A stretch of 64,000 nucleotides of DNA from Hyphomicrobiales bacterium (lineage in GTDB: Bacteria > Pseudomonadota > Alphaproteobacteria > Rhizobiales > Devosiaceae), in the NCBI GenBank assembly GCA_004144345.1, contig SEEL01000005.1, forward strand, positions 1 to 64,000, read 5' to 3'. Positions 1-9,739 of this stretch are shown here, piece by piece. A model generated the notes under the pieces. The model saw only the letters and a list, made by a program, of their open reading frames with translations, made no database searches and was not told where the DNA came from. How positions within the stretch are numbered: position 1 is the first letter of the stretch; every line of letters begins with the position of its first letter. Position numbers and translations under genes: made by a program.

Positions 1-5
1 GGAAT

Positions 6-23
6 GGGTGGGGAGGGGGAGGG
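6..23 (+). other. G-quadruplex-type G-tract run
   Basis: Four runs of three to five G separated by single T or A bases lie at the left edge, about 120 bases before the ATPase gene. Single-base loops fit the tightest G-quadruplex pattern. No gene is visible in bases 1-145. Folding is inferred from the pattern only. Confidence 0.5.
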
Positions 24-145
24 TTCCGTCTGAATGCTACTAGAACGGAGGTGTTCGCTGCGTACTTCTGTTGCGCACTTTAGGTCACGCCGTTATCCTC
101 AAGGAGAAGTTGCTTAGCTTGCTAGGATACTCGCGTGCTTGAGCT

Positions 146-1675
146 ATGAGGCTAGAACGGGTCGCGACCCGAATTGCCGAGAGCTTCATCGACGATGATA
201 TTTGCTATCTAGTTGAGAACTCTTGGAATGACTTCGGGTACCAGGCTCTATTCGAAGCGATACTGTTCGACGAGAACAGTGTTCGGCATAATCTGGGCTA
301 TGTGAGAATCATAGAGGCCGGGATGACCGGGGGAAGGGTCTTGTTTCCCTCAGAACTCGACGAGTTGGGTCCCCTGTATTGCTCCATTGGCAGTTCGAGG
401 GAGTACTACGATAACCTTTACCTTTGTCCCCCGAACACGCGAGTTTCGTACCTCAAGGCGATACGTGACGCTGCGTTTGACCCTGATATCTTCGCCAAGT
501 TCGAGAACGAACCGGGCTTCCAAAAGTCTCTTCTTCGCGATGTCTCAAAGAGGGACGTTACGGTCACTTTTCCCCGAATGCTGCACGGGGACGCGAAGCT
601 AAGCCGTTACGAATTTGAGTTCCGCTTCGACGTCTCGGGGCGCATCGAGCGACTGGCATTCAAGGTAGAACCGCTTTCGAGGCCGCCCACGAACATCCAT
701 GTGCTGATTGGACGAAACGGAGTAGGAAAGACAAGACTACTGGCTGGGATGGCCGACGCGGTAACAGAAAATCGCGCCGCATCTATAGGTCTTGCAGGCA
801 ACTTGGTGTTCACCACGGACTTCGAAGAACTTGAAAGCGAGTTCTTGAACCTGATTGTCGTATCTTACAGTGCATTCGACAAATTTGATCCGATACCACA
901 GGGCGGCGTACGCACCGATAAAGGCATCCCCAACTACTACATTGGCATCAAGGCCCGATCTCACGATCTGCTTGAGCAGGGCCTTGGCGACGAGGAGCTG
1001 GTTCATCTCAAGACAAGCCGAGAGATGGTTCGGGAATTCGAAGAATCGATTTCCTTGGTGATTGGTGATCCGAACAAGCTCGAGCGATGGGCCCGGGCTA
1101 TGCGAACTCTGGCCTCTGATCCAACCATCAATGACATGAGCCTGACTGAGGGGGTCGCGGAGAATCCACGTCGCGCGAGCGAAACATTGGTCGAAGTATT
1201 CGCTACGTTGAGTTCCGGCCACAAGGTCGTCATGCTGACGATGACTAGGCTCGTTGAGCTTGTCAGTGATCGTTCACTCATTCTCATGGATGAGCCTGAG
1301 ACGCACCTTCATCCACCGCTGTTGTCGTCATTTATTCGAGCGCTGTCGGACTTGCTACACAGTCGAAACGCGGTGGCGGTGATCGCTACCCATTCGCCCG
1401 TAGTACTCCAGGAAGTCCCGTCAGAATGCGTTCAAGTAATTGTACGATCTGGAGATTCAGTGAGAGCGCTTTCGCCGGAAATCGAGACCTTTGGCGAGAA
1501 TGTTGGCACGCTGACGAGGAGAATATTCGGCCTGGAAGTGGAGAACAGCGGGTTCTACCGGTTGCTTGCTGATGAGTCAGCAAGACGAGATTTTAAAGAG
1601 GTAATGAATAGATTTTCTCAGCGAGTCGGTTCCGAAGGACGAGCGCTCGTTAGGTCGTTGACTAGAGGGTTGTAG
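146..1675 (+). CDS. PtuA-like AAA/ABC-type ATPase of a Septu-like defence pair
   Basis: This 509-residue protein has an N-terminal region of about 180 residues that I do not recognise, followed by a split ABC/SMC-type ATPase core. Visible motifs are a Walker A (GRNGVGKT, about residues 189-196), a signature-like LSSGH near 355, a Walker B (LILMDEPETHLHPP, about 379-392) and a switch histidine (ATHSP near 420). An in-frame stop lies two codons before the ATG, so the start is well constrained. An HNH endonuclease gene follows directly, which is the gene order of Septu (PtuA-PtuB). In known Septu systems the ATPase controls the nuclease and cells resist phage. Base composition is visibly less GC-rich than the rest of the window, which suggests transfer. 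OLD-family or other AAA-HNH defence ATPases are alternatives. Confidence 0.82.
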   Translation: MRLERVATRIAESFIDDDICYLVENSWNDFGYQALFEAILFDENSVRHNLGYVRIIEAGMTGGRVLFPSELDELGPLYCSIGSSREYYDNLYLCPPNTRVSYLKAIRDAAFDPDIFAKFENEPGFQKSLLRDVSKRDVTVTFPRMLHGDAKLSRYEFEFRFDVSGRIERLAFKVEPLSRPPTNIHVLIGRNGVGKTRLLAGMADAVTENRAASIGLAGNLVFTTDFEELESEFLNLIVVSYSAFDKFDPIPQGGVRTDKGIPNYYIGIKARSHDLLEQGLGDEELVHLKTSREMVREFEESISLVIGDPNKLERWARAMRTLASDPTINDMSLTEGVAENPRRASETLVEVFATLSSGHKVVMLTMTRLVELVSDRSLILMDEPETHLHPPLLSSFIRALSDLLHSRNAVAVIATHSPVVLQEVPSECVQVIVRSGDSVRALSPEIETFGENVGTLTRRIFGLEVENSGFYRLLADESARRDFKEVMNRFSQRVGSEGRALVRSLTRGL

Positions 1676-1763
1676 TGCGCTCGCTAGATTGCTCGGCGTA
1701 TGACAGTGAGATAGTCTCGCAGAATGCATCGCTGCGACAGTCTCGCAGCTTTCACGAGGCGCT

Positions 1764-2504
1764 TTGGAGGCCTTCCAACCGGAGGTGTCTGCAAGCCACC
1801 ACAACTATCTGGCCCTCTCTAACGGTCACCTCGATCAAGTGGAAGCGATCGACATGGGGGCCAATGAGAGGGCCCTGTTGCGCGCTCTGTATTCCACCCA
1901 GGTTGTGCCCAAAAGGGGAGCGTCGCGCAAATTATATGACGCGACCCGAACATTGAGCTCGCATTGTCCGTACTGTCTATTTGGAGAGGTCTACGAGGTG
2001 GACCACTTCCTGCCTTCGAGCCCGTTCCCCGAGTTCTCGGTTTTTCCGTCCAACCTTGTACCCATCTGTCACGCCTGCAATCACAAGAAGCGCGCAAAGG
2101 TTCCGGCCGACGCCGCGCACTACTTCTTACATCCGTACTTTGACGCCTTGCCGCCGGTTCGCTGGCTTTCGGCAGCCATTGAGTACGAAGCCAACGGCCC
2201 GATACTCAGGTTTGGAGTGGCACTCGATGCCGTCACGCACGGGAACTTGGCTTCGCGACTCTCTTACCACTTTGATGAACTGGATCTCGACGCGCGCTTT
2301 TCTGCGCGTGGAGCGGTCATCTTGGCGGAGCTTGAGGACATTATAGAAACTCATTCTGGACATTGGTCCATTCAGGACATGTCCGACTATTTCAAGTCTG
2401 AGGCCGATCGTCTGTACGCCGTGCACGGAAACTCACTTGAGGCGGCCGCCTACTTGGCGGCCAGCAACGACGACCAGTTCTGCGCTGGTAATTATCGAAA
2501 CTAG
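1764..2504 (+). CDS. HNH endonuclease, PtuB-like (5' end probably frameshifted)
   Basis: The open frame shown starts at a TTG and encodes 246 residues. The HNH/zinc core is clear: a CPYC pair near residue 73, then DHFLP, then NLVPICHACNHKK with the second CxxC. The C-terminal half is helical and of unknown role. It follows the ATPase and is the likely DNA- or RNA-cutting effector of the pair. The real N terminus probably lies upstream: a GTG at 1675 overlapping the ATPase stop begins a short MRSLDCSAYDS peptide in another frame, and this gene's own frame is open back to 1710 (DSLAECIAATVSQLS). Joining the two gives a start of the type I recall for HNH partners of such ATPases. Either a base was lost near 1705-1715 or the gene starts at TTG 1764, where the ribosome site (GAGG, spacing 4) is weak. 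Confidence 0.75.
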   Translation: MEAFQPEVSASHHNYLALSNGHLDQVEAIDMGANERALLRALYSTQVVPKRGASRKLYDATRTLSSHCPYCLFGEVYEVDHFLPSSPFPEFSVFPSNLVPICHACNHKKRAKVPADAAHYFLHPYFDALPPVRWLSAAIEYEANGPILRFGVALDAVTHGNLASRLSYHFDELDLDARFSARGAVILAELEDIIETHSGHWSIQDMSDYFKSEADRLYAVHGNSLEAAAYLAASNDDQFCAGNYRN

Positions 2505-2508
2505 GATA

Positions 2509-2534
2509 GTGCCCTGCCGCATGCGGCAGGGCAC
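2509..2534. terminator. Palindromic hairpin between the HNH gene and nrdJ
   Basis: A perfect inverted repeat (arms of 11-12 bases beginning GTGCCCTGCCG, 2-4 base loop) sits 4 bases after the HNH stop and 25 bases from the nrdJ stop. A weak T-rich stretch (GTTCTTT) follows on the + strand. Its position between two convergent genes suggests a bidirectional terminator. Confidence 0.75.
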
Positions 2535-2559
2535 CGTTCTTTGCTCGTAGTTGGTGAAC

Positions 2560-5500
2560 TCAGCTGCAGCCCGTCGTCGTCCCGCAGTCCTCGCAGACCA
2601 TGCAGTGGCCGCTGACCTTCATGCGCATGGAATTGCAATTGCTGCACTGGTCGCCCGTATAACCCTGCATCTGGGCCTGGGACCGCAACTGCTTGATGTC
2701 CGTCGAGGGCGGCGGGCTGGGGAGCGGGTTCACCTCGCCGGCGTTGAACGCTGACGGGGTCGGGTCGATCTTGAGGGCGGTTGCCGCCTTGAGGGCCGTG
2801 ACCGTCGAGGTCTGCATGGCGCTGACCGGGTTAAAAGTCTGGGCAATGGGGCCGCCGGCGACGAGCATCAGATTCTGGTCCTTGACGCGGCCGCGGGTCA
2901 TGCCGCGCGAGACGAGGTTCTGCGCCGGGATCGGGGCCGGGCGCTGGCCTTCATCGGTCTTCGACAGCGCGGTGGGCGTGTCGGTGTGGACATGGGCCAG
3001 ATCCTCGCGGTCGAGATAGGACACGGCGAGTTCGCGGAAGATGTAGTCGAGGATCGAGGTCGCGTTCTTGATCCGGTCATTGCCCATGACCATGCCGGCC
3101 GGCTCGAAGCGCGTGAAGGTGAAGGCCTCCACATATTCGTCGAGCGGCACGCCATATTGGAGGCCCAGCGAGATCGAGATGGCGAAATTGTTCATCATGG
3201 CGCGGAAGGCGGCGCCTTCCTTGTGCATGTCGATGAAGATTTCGCCGAGGCGGCCATCGTCGAATTCGCCGGTGCGCACATAGACCTTGTGGCCGCCGAT
3301 ATTGGCCTTCTGCGTATAGCCCTTGCGGCGGTTGGGCAGCTTTTCGCGCTCGCGGCTGACGCGCTCGACGATGCGTTCGACGATCTTTTCGGTGATCATC
3401 GGCACGCGGGCGGCCTGGCTGGCGGCGAGCAGGGCCTCGACGCCATCGTCCTCCTCGTCATCCTCATCGGCGAGGATGGAGGAGTTGAGCGGCTGGCTGA
3501 GCTTTGAGCCATCGCGATAGAGCGCATTGGCCTTGAGGGCCAGGCGCCAGCTCATCATGTAGGCTTCCTTGGCGTCGGCGACCGTCGCGTCGTTGGGCAT
3601 GTTGATGGTCTTCGAGATCGCGCCCGAAATGAACGGCTGCGCCGCGGCCATCATCAGGATGTGGCTTTCGACGCTGAGGTAGCGCTTGCCGATCTTGCCG
3701 CAGGGCGTGGCGCAATCGAACACCGGCAGATGCTCGGCCTTCAAATGCGGGGCACCCTCGAGGGTCATGGCGCCGCAGACATGGATGTTGGCGGCCTCGA
3801 TGTCTTTCTTCGTGAACCCAAGATGGGCGAGCAGGTCGAACGACATGTCCGCAAGGTTCTCGTCGGTGACGCCGAGGCTCTTGAGGAAGTCGGCGCCCAG
3901 CGTCCACTGGTTGAAGATGAACTTGATGTCGAAGGCCGACTTGGTCGCGGCATTGAGCGCGGCGATCTTGTCGTCGGTAAAGCCCTTGGTGCGCAGCGTC
4001 GACGGGTTGACGCCCGGCGCCTGGTTCAGATTGCCGTGGCCGATGGCATAGGCCTCGATCTCGGCGATCTGGCTCTCGGAATAGCCGAGGGTGCGCAGGG
4101 CCGGGGGCACGGCGTTGTTGATGATCTTGAAATAGCCGCCGCCGGCGAGCTTCTTGAACTTCACCAGCGCGAAGTCGGGCTCGATGCCGGTGGTGTCGCA
4201 ATCCATCACGAGGCCGATGGTGCCGGTGGGGGCGATCACCGAGACCTGCGCATTGCGGTAGCCGTGCTTTTCACCGAGCGCGAGGGCATCGTCCCAGACG
4301 GTCCGGGCGCGGTGCGACAGCGCGGCATCCTTGAGCGAGGCGTGGTCGAGCGGCACCGGGTTGATGCTGAGGCCTTCGTAGCCGTCCTTGTTGCCATGGG
4401 CGGCGTGGCGATGGTTGCGGATGACGCGCAGCATGTGCGGGGCGTTGCGCGGATAATCCTGGAAGGCACCGAGCTCGCCGGCCATTTCGGCCGAAGCGAG
4501 ATAGGAGGCGCCGGTCATCAGCGCAGTGATCGCACCGGCGATGGCGCGGCCCTCCTCGGAATCGTAGGGAATGCCCGAGGTCATCAAGAGGCCGCCGATA
4601 TTGGCGTAGCCGATGCCCAGCGTGCGGTAGATGAAGCTGCGCTCGGCGATGGCTTTGGACGGGAACTGCGCCATCATCACCGACACTTCGAGTACGACGG
4701 TCCAGAGGCGGCAGGTGTGCTCGAAGGCGGCGACGTCGAAGCTGCCATCCTGGTTGCGGTAGGGCAGGAGGTTCACCGAGGCGAGGTTGCACGCCGTGTC
4801 GTCGAGGAACATGTATTCCGAGCACGGGTTCGAGGCGACGATCTCGCCGGCTTCCGGGCTCGTGTGCCACTCATTGATGGTGGTGTGGTAGTGCATGCCG
4901 GGATCGGCCGAGGCCCAGGCGGCATAGCCGATCGACTCCCACAGGTCGCGGGCCTTCAGCGTCTTGACGATGTTGTTCTTGGTCCGGCCGACGAGGTTCC
5001 AGTCGCCATCATTGTTGACGGCGTGCAGGAATTCGTCGGTGACGCGCACCGAATTGTTCGAGTTCTGGCCGGCCACGGTGAGGTAGGCCTCGCTATCCCA
5101 ATCGGTGTCGTAGATCGGGAATTCGAGGTCGGTGTAGCCCTGCTTGGCGAACTGGATGACGCGCTGGACATAGTTCTCCGGCACGAGCGCTTTCTTGGCG
5201 TCCTTGACGGCGCGCTTGAGGGCCGGGTTCTTGTTGGCGTCGAAGCAATCGTCGCCCTGCGCTTCGCAGTTCACCGCGGCCTTCATGATGGCCTTGAGGT
5301 GCTTGGAGACCGTCTTGGAGCCGGTAACGAGCGCGGCGACCTTCTGCTCTTCCTTCACCTTCCAGTCGATATAGGCCTCGATATCGGGGTGATCGATATC
5401 GACCACGACCATCTTGGCGGCGCGGCGGGTGGTGCCGCCCGACTTGATGGCGCCCGCTGCGCGGTCGCCGATCTTGAGGAAGCTCATGAGGCCGGACGAG

Positions 5501-6249
5501 CGGCCGCCGCCCGACAGGCGTTCGCCTTCGCCGCGCAGCTTCGAGAAGTTCGAGCCGGTGCCCGAGCCGTATTTGAACAGGCGCGCCTCGCGCACCCACA
5601 AATCCATGATGCCGCCCTCGTTGACGAGGTCGTCATTGACCGACTGGATGAAGCAGGCATGCGGCTGCGGATGCTCGTAGGAGGACTTCGACGCAACCAG
5701 CTTGTGGGTGAAGGGGTCGACGTAGAAATGGCCCTGGCCGGGGCCGTCAATGCCATAGGCCCAGTGCAGGCCCGTGTTGAACCATTGCGGCGAATTCGGC
5801 GCGACCTTCTGGGTCGCGAGCATGAAGCAGAGCTCGTCGAAGAAGGCGCGCGCATCTTCCTCGGTGTTGAAATATTTTCCCTTCCAGCCCCAGTAGGTCC
5901 AGGTGCCGGCGAGGCGCTCGAAGACCTGACGGCTGTCGCTCTCGCTGCCATAGCGCTCACCCTCGGGGAGCGACTTCATGGCCTTCTCGTCGGGGACCGA
6001 GCGCCAGAGCCAGGACGGGACGTCGTTCTCTTCGACCTTCTTGAGGATCTTGGCGACGCCGGCCTTGCGGAAATACTTCTGCGCCAGGATGTCGGCAGCC
6101 ACCTGCGACCAGGTGGAGGGGACCTGCATGCCCTCGAGCTTGAACACCACGGACCCGTCCGGATTTCGAATCTCGCTGGTGGTCGAGCGGAATTCGATCC
6201 CCGCATAAGCGGACTGGTCGGCCGAGGTGTAACGACGTTCGATGTGCAT
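2560..6249 (-). CDS. nrdJ: Vitamin B12-dependent (class II) ribonucleoside-diphosphate reductase
   Basis: This 1229-residue enzyme makes deoxyribonucleotides with adenosylcobalamin as radical source, so it needs no oxygen. The catalytic (alpha/beta)10 barrel is marked by [21 protein letters not shown]-type and [20 protein letters not shown]-type stretches. The protein ends in a Cys-rich tail ([18 protein letters not shown]) like the zinc-ribbon C terminus of long bacterial NrdJ proteins, thought to help re-reduce the active site. The ATG start gives MHIERRYTS. It is alone on this strand with a long leader; see the promoter entry. I saw no class I reductase genes here. Confidence 0.96.
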   Translation of the reverse strand: MHIERRYTSADQSAYAGIEFRSTTSEIRNPDGSVVFKLEGMQVPSTWSQVAADILAQKYFRKAGVAKILKKVEENDVPSWLWRSVPDEKAMKSLPEGERYGSESDSRQVFERLAGTWTYWGWKGKYFNTEEDARAFFDELCFMLATQKVAPNSPQWFNTGLHWAYGIDGPGQGHFYVDPFTHKLVASKSSYEHPQPHACFIQSVNDDLVNEGGIMDLWVREARLFKYGSGTGSNFSKLRGEGERLSGGGRSSGLMSFLKIGDRAAGAIKSGGTTRRAAKMVVVDIDHPDIEAYIDWKVKEEQKVAALVTGSKTVSKHLKAIMKAAVNCEAQGDDCFDANKNPALKRAVKDAKKALVPENYVQRVIQFAKQGYTDLEFPIYDTDWDSEAYLTVAGQNSNNSVRVTDEFLHAVNNDGDWNLVGRTKNNIVKTLKARDLWESIGYAAWASADPGMHYHTTINEWHTSPEAGEIVASNPCSEYMFLDDTACNLASVNLLPYRNQDGSFDVAAFEHTCRLWTVVLEVSVMMAQFPSKAIAERSFIYRTLGIGYANIGGLLMTSGIPYDSEEGRAIAGAITALMTGASYLASAEMAGELGAFQDYPRNAPHMLRVIRNHRHAAHGNKDGYEGLSINPVPLDHASLKDAALSHRARTVWDDALALGEKHGYRNAQVSVIAPTGTIGLVMDCDTTGIEPDFALVKFKKLAGGGYFKIINNAVPPALRTLGYSESQIAEIEAYAIGHGNLNQAPGVNPSTLRTKGFTDDKIAALNAATKSAFDIKFIFNQWTLGADFLKSLGVTDENLADMSFDLLAHLGFTKKDIEAANIHVCGAMTLEGAPHLKAEHLPVFDCATPCGKIGKRYLSVESHILMMAAAQPFISGAISKTINMPNDATVADAKEAYMMSWRLALKANALYRDGSKLSQPLNSSILADEDDEEDDGVEALLAASQAARVPMITEKIVERIVERVSREREKLPNRRKGYTQKANIGGHKVYVRTGEFDDGRLGEIFIDMHKEGAAFRAMMNNFAISISLGLQYGVPLDEYVEAFTFTRFEPAGMVMGNDRIKNATSILDYIFRELAVSYLDREDLAHVHTDTPTALSKTDEGQRPAPIPAQNLVSRGMTRGRVKDQNLMLVAGGPIAQTFNPVSAMQTSTVTALKAATALKIDPTPSAFNAGEVNPLPSPPPSTDIKQLRSQAQMQGYTGDQCSNCNSMRMKVSGHCMVCEDCGTTTGCS

Positions 6250-6824
6250 AGTCCAAAAGTCCCCAAATTATGCGGACACAAAGGGTCCGCGGCCGCCGCT
6301 GCAGCAGTTTTTCGCCAGATGTTTGACGCATACAAAGGCCCACGCCATCGCCATGGCGGGAGCCGAGCCCCTTGCCTCCCAAGTCATCCGGTCGTTCGTT
6401 TGCCGGCATCTCTGTGGAGGTCTTCCGCAGCGGGCGTGGAGGCGTCCGTCGCAGCGTCAAAAATCTGGTCCGATTCAGAAAAACCGTCAACGGCCAAAAC
6501 GTGCGAAGGGGCCATAGCTTGTGTTGCAGGGGGTCCGTTTCGCTAGATTTAGTATAGAGATTGTGAATAGCGGGGACAACGTCAATGCGCGGAATCGACA
6601 ATCAAATCTGCGCGAATCGGCAGCAAACGAGACCCGCAAAAGCTGCAAAATTGCGCTCAGAATCCGGGCTAAACCCGCCCCAAATCGACAGACTTGGCGA
6701 CCTTCACGTAATGGGTGAAGTAGGGGTGCGGTAGCGGGGTGTGCGACCCTGTTGGGGGTCGAATCCTGTCAAGCGCTATATTTGGAACCGGATGGGGAAA
6801 AAACACTCACGGCGATGCCGCGAG
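6250..6824. other. 575-base gene-free region upstream of nrdJ
   Basis: No credible gene lies between the nrdJ start and the P450 stop. The nrdJ side holds about 290 bases of apparent 5' leader. I looked for a B12-box (GCCACTG-type) on the nrdJ strand and did not find one, so a cobalamin riboswitch is not supported. The only regulatory signal I can support is the promoter/NrdR-like region at 6543-6579. Confidence 0.6.
6543..6579 (-). promoter_or_regulatory. Candidate nrdJ promoter with NrdR-box-like dyad
   Basis: Read on the minus strand, TTGTCC (6574-6579) and TATACT (6551-6556) are separated by exactly 17 bases, a good sigma-70 pair. Just downstream, CTAAATCTAG (6543-6552) matches the NrdR-box core CwAtATaTwG at 8 of 10 positions. 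A weaker second match (CAATCTCTAT) lies directly upstream of it. NrdR represses ribonucleotide reductase genes in many bacteria; control here is inferred. Confidence 0.5.
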
Positions 6825-8168
6825 TCAGTTGCGCCGCATCGCCCGCATCGGGATGCCGCCTTCGGGGATGACGGTGATCTTCTGCACCGGCATGGGGTGC
6901 TTCTTGCCGACGAAATCGAAGCGCAGATGGCGCAGGATCGTCGCCAGCGCGATGATGCCTTCCTGCATGCCGAAGGACGCGCCGATGCACACTTTCGGGC
7001 CGGCGCTGAACGGCAAATATTGATAGCGGTCGATGCTCTGGCGCTTACCGGGCATGAAGCGCTCGGGCACGAAGGTATCCGGCTTGTCCCAATGCGCCTT
7101 GTGGCGGTGCAGCACCCAGGGCAGCACCAGCACGGCGGCGCCCTTGGGGACATCGAGATGGCCGATGCGGTCGGGCTCGCGAGCGGTGCGGTTGAGTGTC
7201 GGGACCGGCGGATAGAGCCGCATCGACTCTTCGAACACGGCGCGGGTGCGGGGCAGGGCGTCGCCCCAGCTCATCGGGTCGCTGTCGAAATCATGGGCAT
7301 CGATCTCGGCTTCGAGCCATGCCCGCTCTTCGGGGAACTGGCTGAGCAAATAGAGCGCCCAGGCGAGGCTGCGGGCCGTCGTTTCATGGCCGGCGGCGAG
7401 AAAGGTGATGATGTTGTCGACGATCTCATTCTCGCTGAGCCCGTCAGCTTCGAGCAGCAGGGTCAGCAAATCGCGCGGCGCGGCTTCCGCACCGGCGGCC
7501 ATCTGCTTGCGGCGATAATCGATGACCTCGATGACGAGCTTGCGCGTGCCCTCCTGCCAGCGCCGGCCCATCATCAGGCGGAAGCGCGGGATGAAGGCGG
7601 GGGCGTCGAGCACATCCATCGGATCGACCTTGCCCATGGATTTGAGCATGCCGGCGACGAGATCGGCAAAGTCCTCGGGCTTGCCCGGCATGTCGCCCGA
7701 AAACAGCGTCGCTTCGAGGATGTTGTAGGTGAGCATGATCATGTCTTCGGCCACGTCGCGAACGGTGCCGACATGCCCTTCGAGGATTTTGACCGATCGC
7801 TCGGCCTGCTGCTGCATGATCGGGGCAAAGCTATGGATGTGACGGAGCGCGAAGACCGGGGCGATCGCCTTGCGCGTGCGCTTCCAGTAATCGCCCTCGG
7901 TGGTCAGCAGCCCATCGCGGAGGATGGGGCGAAGGATCCGCTGGCGCAGCGGATCGAGCGCGAAGTTCTTTTCGACCAGCACGTAGCGAATGGCCTCGGG
8001 GTCGCTGACGACGATGGTGGGCAGGCCCATCCAGTCGAAGCGCAGCAGCTTTTCCTCGAACACTTCATGCGACCACACGGCCAGCGGGTTGCGCGCCAGC
8101 GTGCTGATGAACTGAAAGCTGGTCAGCGGCTTGGCGTGACGTTCCGGCGCCGGCGGATGAAAGTTCAT
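6825..8168 (-). CDS. Cytochrome P450
   Basis: This heme-thiolate monooxygenase has 447 residues from the ATG giving MNFHPPAPERH. The oxygen-binding I-helix motif AGHETTA, the K-helix ExxR (EESMR) and the heme loop FSAGPKVCIG with the cysteine ligand are all present. No membrane anchor is visible, so it should be soluble. It looks like the CYP102/CYP4-like fatty-acid hydroxylase type rather than a camphor-type enzyme, but the substrate cannot be read. No ferredoxin or reductase gene is adjacent, so electrons must come from elsewhere. A longer frame exists upstream but starts without support. Confidence 0.93.
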   Translation of the reverse strand: MNFHPPAPERHAKPLTSFQFISTLARNPLAVWSHEVFEEKLLRFDWMGLPTIVVSDPEAIRYVLVEKNFALDPLRQRILRPILRDGLLTTEGDYWKRTRKAIAPVFALRHIHSFAPIMQQQAERSVKILEGHVGTVRDVAEDMIMLTYNILEATLFSGDMPGKPEDFADLVAGMLKSMGKVDPMDVLDAPAFIPRFRLMMGRRWQEGTRKLVIEVIDYRRKQMAAGAEAAPRDLLTLLLEADGLSENEIVDNIITFLAAGHETTARSLAWALYLLSQFPEERAWLEAEIDAHDFDSDPMSWGDALPRTRAVFEESMRLYPPVPTLNRTAREPDRIGHLDVPKGAAVLVLPWVLHRHKAHWDKPDTFVPERFMPGKRQSIDRYQYLPFSAGPKVCIGASFGMQEGIIALATILRHLRFDFVGKKHPMPVQKITVIPEGGIPMRAMRRN

Positions 8169-8286
8169 GCAAGCACCCCAATGCGAATTCCCGCGCCGAC
8201 AATGGCGCGGAGTCCCCCGCGCCGCAATCCCGGTTGGGAGATGGGCAACGATCAACTATGGTCGGCGTGGGGGCGAAGGGGGAATC

Positions 8287-9651
8287 TTGCGGATTGTGAA
8301 AATCGCGCTGGCCGGACTGGCGGCGCTTTTGGTGATTGCGGCTGCCGGGCTGGCGGCGTTTTTGGCGATTTCGCCGCCCGATCTATTGCGCGTGGCGACC
8401 GGTTATTCGGCCAAGATCGTGTGTTCAAACGTTTTTCTGGCGGGACGTGATCCCGCCGAGGTGATGGCCGTGGACGTGCAGGCGCCGGGCCATCCGCTGC
8501 TCAAGCTGGTCAATGTCGCTGTCGACGCCCCCCAACAGCGGGTAACGGCGCGACTGCTGGGCCTGTTTGCGACCGCAACGGCGGTGAACCGTCCGGGGCT
8601 GGGCTGCGCCACGGTGCCGGATGGCGATGTGGCTGCCGCGATGCAGGTATCGCTGGCCGTGGCGCCGGGGCCCGAGCCGGTGGCGGGTACCTGGCCGGAC
8701 GGCGATGGCCAGGCGACGGTGACGGGCACCGGGCTCGCCGACATCCTCGACAATGCGGCGCTGGTCGGACCGGGGATGCGGGCAATCGTCGTGGTCAAGA
8801 ATGGCCATCTGATCGCCGAAGCCTATGGGCCGGGGTTCAGCGCCGAGACGCCGCTGCTCGGCTGGTCGATGGTCAAGAGCGTCAATGCGCTGCTGCTCGG
8901 GCAGGTGATGGGCGAGGGTAAGCTCGGGCTCGACGAAACGGGACTGTTCCCCGAATGGACCGACGAGGCGCGGCGGACGATCAGCGTGCGCGACCTGCTG
9001 GGCATGGAGAGCGGGCTCGGCTTCAACGAAGATTATGGCGACGTCTCGGACGTCAACCGCATGCTGTTCCTCGAGCCTGACATGGCCGGCTTCGCGGCCT
9101 CGACGCCCAGCGTCGCGGCGCCGGGCAGTGCCTTCGCCTATTCGAGCGGCACGGCGAACCTCCTGGCGCGGCTCTGGATGGACCGGGTGGGGGAGGGGGC
9201 GCTCGCCTACCCGCGCGAAAAGCTGTTCGCGCCGCTCGGGATGCACAGCGCGGTGATGGAAGCGGACGCCAGCGGCACGCTGGTGGGCAGTTCCTACATC
9301 TATGCGACGGCGCGCGACTGGGCGCGGCTCGGCCAGTTCATCCTCGCGGACGGAATGTGGAACGGCCAGCGGCTGGTGCCGGCGGAGATGATGGCGTTGC
9401 TGCGTACCTCGAACGGGCTGCCGGGCTGGTATTCGCAGGCGCAGACCTGGCTGGCGGGGCCGCAGGAGAGCGACGGGGAACCGATGGTGGGACTGCCCGC
9501 GGACGCGGTGTGGCTGCAGGGCCATGACGGGCAATCCATTGCGGTGATCCCCTCGGCCGGGCTGGTGGTGGTGCGGCTGGGGCTGACGCCGTCGCGGCTG
9601 AACTATTGGCCCGAGTTGCTGGTCAAGGCCGTGCTGGAAACGACCGGCTGA
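8287..9651 (+). CDS. Secreted or anchored serine hydrolase, beta-lactamase class C/EstB-like
   Basis: The protein is about 454 residues from a TTG start preceded by a purine-rich AAGGGGGA site; an upstream extension to 8167 would overlap the P450 start and lacks a signal. The N terminus is a single hydrophobic segment (signal peptide or anchor). Catalytic motifs of the serine beta-lactamase/DD-peptidase fold are present: SMVK (SxxK), YSS in FAYSSGTANL, and HDGQS near the C terminus in place of KTG. This resembles 6-aminohexanoate-dimer hydrolase and related esterases. The substrate is unknown. Confidence 0.85.
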   Translation: MRIVKIALAGLAALLVIAAAGLAAFLAISPPDLLRVATGYSAKIVCSNVFLAGRDPAEVMAVDVQAPGHPLLKLVNVAVDAPQQRVTARLLGLFATATAVNRPGLGCATVPDGDVAAAMQVSLAVAPGPEPVAGTWPDGDGQATVTGTGLADILDNAALVGPGMRAIVVVKNGHLIAEAYGPGFSAETPLLGWSMVKSVNALLLGQVMGEGKLGLDETGLFPEWTDEARRTISVRDLLGMESGLGFNEDYGDVSDVNRMLFLEPDMAGFAASTPSVAAPGSAFAYSSGTANLLARLWMDRVGEGALAYPREKLFAPLGMHSAVMEADASGTLVGSSYIYATARDWARLGQFILADGMWNGQRLVPAEMMALLRTSNGLPGWYSQAQTWLAGPQESDGEPMVGLPADAVWLQGHDGQSIAVIPSAGLVVVRLGLTPSRLNYWPELLVKAVLETTG

Positions 9652-9678
9652 CGTTCATCCGCCGCTCAGGGGCGTTTG

Positions 9679-9725
9679 GGCAGGGTCGGACCGAGCCGCC
9701 GGAGTCTGGCGGCGTCCGACCTGCC
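9679..9725. repeat. Two-tier stem-loop in a short intergenic gap
   Basis: Outer arms GGCAGGGTCGGAC and GTCCGACCTGCC enclose an inner GCCGCC/GGCGGC stem with a 7-base loop, separated by a small CGA bulge. It lies between the serine hydrolase stop and the caspase-like start. There is no T-tract, so it may be a factor-dependent stop, an RNA stabiliser or an attenuator. Confidence 0.55.
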
Positions 9726-9739
9726 GGGGCCATGAACGG

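Noticed and set aside
1675-1956. 93-codon frame after the ATPase as a separate small gene
   Set aside because: Only its first 10-11 residues look meaningful; the remainder is out of frame with the HNH core, so it is better read as the displaced 5' end of the HNH gene.
146-2504. Retron or toxin-antitoxin reading of the ATPase/HNH pair
   Set aside because: No reverse transcriptase or non-coding RNA structure nearby; the pair fits Septu better.
6250-6540. Cobalamin riboswitch in the nrdJ leader
   Set aside because: Expected because the enzyme needs B12, but no B12-box sequence was found on the nrdJ strand.
3661-6546. 961-codon open frame on the + strand across nrdJ
   Set aside because: It is the antisense shadow of the conserved nrdJ gene in GC-rich DNA, with a low-complexity Gly/Ala/Arg-rich translation and no family motifs.
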